From: an uncultured Verrucomicrobiota bacterium
Lineage (GTDB): Bacteria > Verrucomicrobiota > Verrucomicrobiia > Opitutales > Seribacteraceae
DNA: 64,000 bases
Assembly (NCBI GenBank): GCA_902569115.1
Contig: CACFTI010000002.1
Coordinates: 43,710 to 107,709 of the forward strand
Reading direction: 5' to 3'
This document shows, one piece after another, positions 62,272 to 64,000 of the stretch; the first letter of the stretch is position 1, and every line of letters begins with the position of its first letter. Position numbers and translations under genes: made by a program. Under the pieces are notes generated by a model that saw only the letters and a program-made list of their open reading frames with translations, had not been told where the DNA came from and searched no databases.

Positions 62272-62357
62272 AGGGAATATGATCTAGTTTATGCCCTGAT
62301 CACTGGCAAGTTCGCAATCCCACCATTCCTCAATGCTTGACCAAACCTGGTACAAAA

Positions 62358-62387
62358 AGAAAGCCGGTCTAAATTGACCGGCTTTCT
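62358..62387 (-). terminator. Rho-independent terminator after the DUF5069 gene
   Basis: A perfect 12-bp stem (62358-62369 with 62376-62387) and a 6-base loop. On the minus strand the stem is followed by a T-rich run ('TTTTTGTACC'), placed about 22 bases after the DUF5069 stop codon. Confidence 0.85.
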
Positions 62388-62409
62388 GAAAATTAAAACT
62401 TCGTATTGC

Positions 62410-62847
62410 TCAGGCGATTTCTGAAGCATGAAATTCCAACCAATCATCTAAATTGTTCAGATTGATTGCATCCTTTGGGTCACCGTCAGATAATCCATTG
62501 GCAGAGAGAATTCCCTGGCGGGTGGCATCGTCGTGTATGTATCCAGTGATGGAATCATTAAGAGTCTTGATGGTATCCGCATCCAATTTCACTCCTGGTT
62601 GCTCGGCAATCCAAGCTTCGAACTGTGGGTAAGTAGGTTTGGAATCTGTAATAAAGGAACGAACTGCATCTGCACTCAAACCGAGGGCATCAATGACCAT
62701 GGAGTCATACCCGGCTCCGATCCCTGGGTAGCCGTCCGCAATTTTACCGGCTGCCTCCAATGATACTTTTTGCCAAAGGCGTGGGAGGTGAAGAACGCCG
62801 TTAGGTCCGGCAGTTCCAGAACTGATTAGAGGTACGATTTTAGACAT
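62410..62847 (-). CDS. DUF5069 domain protein
   Basis: 145 aa from the ATG at 62847, which has a purine-rich site (AGAG) about 7 bases upstream; the open frame continues 38 codons upstream to 62961 but that part is basic and unlike the family. DUF5069 features are seen in 'GVLHLPRLWQKVSLEAAGKI', 'GYDSMVIDALGLSADAV' and 'YPQFEAWIAEQPGVKL'. The function of the family is unknown. It is monocistronic, ending at a strong terminator. Confidence 0.85.
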   Translation of the reverse strand: MSKIVPLISSGTAGPNGVLHLPRLWQKVSLEAAGKIADGYPGIGAGYDSMVIDALGLSADAVRSFITDSKPTYPQFEAWIAEQPGVKLDADTIKTLNDSITGYIHDDATRQGILSANGLSDGDPKDAINLNNLDDWLEFHASEIA

Positions 62848-63012
62848 AATTTCTCTATTGTTTTGTTGGTTTAGGTTAGGGTTAAAGAAAGGGGCTGACT
62901 TTTTGAAGAATCTTAGAATTCTCAAAAATAAGTTCGACAAACTCAGCATGCCATTCATCAAAGGTAAAGTCTTTAATACCTTAACCTCAAAAATAAAAAA
63001 CTATTCCTCAAC

Positions 63013-63912
63013 ATGAATTCTAAAGAGAAAAAAATCGGGTTTGTCGGAGTCGGTCGCATGGGAGCCAATATGGCCCGTAACCTCAAGGACAAAGGCTACA
63101 CCATCAGCTGTGTAAACGATGTAAACAAGGATGCTGCCTCGGCACTCGCCTCTGAGCTAGGCTGTGATCAAGCTGAGACTCTTGCCGCAGTGACCGCCCA
63201 GTCCGATATTGTACTCACCGTGGTCACCAATGATGCCGCGATGGAATCCATTTTCTTCGGTACCGATGACAATCTTTTTCAAAACGCAACCGGTACCCTC
63301 TTCATCAACTGTGCCACCCTCTCCCCAGCGATGCATGTAAGGTTGGAAAATGCGGCCACAGAAAACGGATCCACCACGCTCGAAGGTTGCATGGCGTCCA
63401 GTATCACTCAGGCACGAGAAGGCACGCTTTATCTAATGATTGGCGGAAAACAGGAAATTTTTGATAGCGTAAAGGATTTGCTCGATGATCTCAGTATCAA
63501 CCTTCGTTTCGTGGGTGAAGCCGGACGGGCTGCTCAGGTAAAGGCCCTTGTTAATATGGTCATGAACATTAATACCGCCGCCCTGGCCGAAGGATTGGGC
63601 ATTGGCGATGCACTTGGGCTGGACCTTGAAATGCTTTGCGAGATTTTCTCCCAGACAGGGGCCAACTCACGCGTTCTGGAAACAGATGCCGAGGATATGC
63701 TCGGACGTGATCATGAATGTTATTTTTCCGCGGAACATGCAGCCAAAGACTCAGGCATTGCGATTGCTGTGGCCGAAGAAGCTGGTGTTCCAGTACCCTT
63801 GGCCAAGGCCACCCTCGCCCAGTATGAGAAGATGGTAGCCGCTGGTCTCGGAGATCTTGACAAATCCGGCGTCGCCGAACTCACCTTCAAAGGCCGCGGT
63901 CCGGGAAACTAA
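63013..63912 (+). CDS. NAD(P)-dependent beta-hydroxyacid dehydrogenase
   Basis: 299 aa of the 3-hydroxyisobutyrate dehydrogenase family. Dinucleotide site 'IGFVGVGRMGANMARNL', substrate loop 'EGCMASSITQAREGTLYLMI', catalytic Lys in 'GRAAQVKALVNMVMNINTA'. Substrates of the family include 3-hydroxyisobutyrate, tartronate semialdehyde and related acids; which one cannot be told. Divergent from the DUF5069 gene. Confidence 0.93.
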   Translation: MNSKEKKIGFVGVGRMGANMARNLKDKGYTISCVNDVNKDAASALASELGCDQAETLAAVTAQSDIVLTVVTNDAAMESIFFGTDDNLFQNATGTLFINCATLSPAMHVRLENAATENGSTTLEGCMASSITQAREGTLYLMIGGKQEIFDSVKDLLDDLSINLRFVGEAGRAAQVKALVNMVMNINTAALAEGLGIGDALGLDLEMLCEIFSQTGANSRVLETDAEDMLGRDHECYFSAEHAAKDSGIAIAVAEEAGVPVPLAKATLAQYEKMVAAGLGDLDKSGVAELTFKGRGPGN

Positions 63913-63960
63913 GTTCTTTTCCTAAAGCCTCAGTAAAGGTATTTGAAAAGCAACCTGACT

Positions 63961-64000
63961 TTAACAGGTGCCAAACATACGGTCGCCCGCGTCTCCCAAA
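63961..64000 (-). CDS. upp: Uracil phosphoribosyltransferase, C-terminal end only
   Basis: Thirteen residues reach the window edge and end at a TAA (63961-63963). They read '...LGDAGDRMFGTC', which matches the conserved C-terminus of Upp (E. coli ends 'GLGDAGDRIFGTK'). Upp salvages uracil with PRPP to UMP. Only the tail is visible, so the call rests on this motif. Confidence 0.75.
   Translation of the reverse strand, partial: LGDAGDRMFGTC

Noticed and set aside
61810..62340. 176-codon plus-strand ORF opposite the alpha/beta hydrolase
   Set aside because: Fully antisense to a gene with intact catalytic motifs.
1..64000. CRISPR arrays, rRNA genes, transposases
   Set aside because: No regularly spaced repeats, rRNA-like sequence or transposase motifs were seen on either strand.

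Overview
The window looks like the chromosome of a marine PVC-group bacterium, most likely Verrucomicrobiota (Opitutae-like). I infer this from the protein families: four S1 sulfatases, DUF1501, PSCyt1/DUF1549/DUF1553 proteins, a PPC-domain protein, DUF1080 and F5/8-type C modules, LemA, DUF5069, a malate:quinone oxidoreductase and a large MoxR/DUF58/BatA/DUF4175 operon. No marker gene settles the taxonomy. Genes are packed tightly, with many ATGA start/stop overlaps and several convergent pairs whose stop codons almost touch. A section around 45.3-50.5 kb is visibly AT-rich, poorly coding and repeat-bearing.

Layout. 1-11.5 kb (minus): a seven-gene operon MoxR ATPase > DUF58 > BatA/VWA > DUF4175 coiled-coil > VWA/GATase-like > HEAT repeats > DUF4159 (cut by the window edge). 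Upstream of it are a PolB-type 3'-5' exonuclease, methionine aminopeptidase and an SBF-like transporter (11.6-14.3 kb, minus). 14.4-19.3 kb (plus): a folate operon HAD phosphatase > pabB > pabA > pabC > folP > folB > folK. 19.3-21 kb: a Bax-inhibitor-1 protein and a degenerate HDOD-like protein. 21.1-25.5 kb: a sulfatase with C-terminal HEAT repeats coupled to a GNAT acetyltransferase, facing a second sulfatase. 25.6-29.5 kb (minus): a three-gene operon of a ribbon-helix-helix regulator, an MscS channel with a cyclic-nucleotide-binding domain and an orphan secretin. 29.6-41.6 kb (plus): a run of exported proteins (DUF1501, PPC, PSCyt1/DUF1549/DUF1553, PSCyt1-WD40-coiled-coil, and an HtrA-like protease fused to a beta-sandwich and a SirB1-type domain).

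41.6-45.3 kb (minus): pseudopilin-like protein, TPR-like protein, SBF transporter, discoidin-like protein and a LysR regulator. 45.3-50.5 kb: the AT-rich section with unknown proteins, two YwqK/MORN-like repeat proteins, an intact tRNA-Thr(CGT) and a 62-nt decayed copy of its 3' part 1.9 kb away, which resembles an old tRNA-targeted insertion. 50.5-64 kb: SGNH hydrolase, pyrE, a sulfatase-DUF1080 fusion, LemA and an M48 protease, a Gfo/Idh/MocA oxidoreductase, an N-sulfatase-like sulfatase, mqo, an alpha/beta hydrolase, DUF5069, a 3-hydroxyisobutyrate-dehydrogenase-like enzyme, and the last codons of upp at the right edge.

How the genes fit together: the sulfatases, discoidin/DUF1080 modules, SGNH hydrolase and Gfo/Idh oxidoreductase suggest use of sulfated polysaccharides. 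The best candidates for undescribed systems are the regulator-channel-secretin operon (25.6-29.5 kb), the MoxR-VWA-HEAT operon, the DUF1501/PSCyt1/WD40/protease run, and the HAD enzyme heading the folate operon as a candidate for a missing dephosphorylation step. All identifications come from reading motifs by eye; no database search was run.
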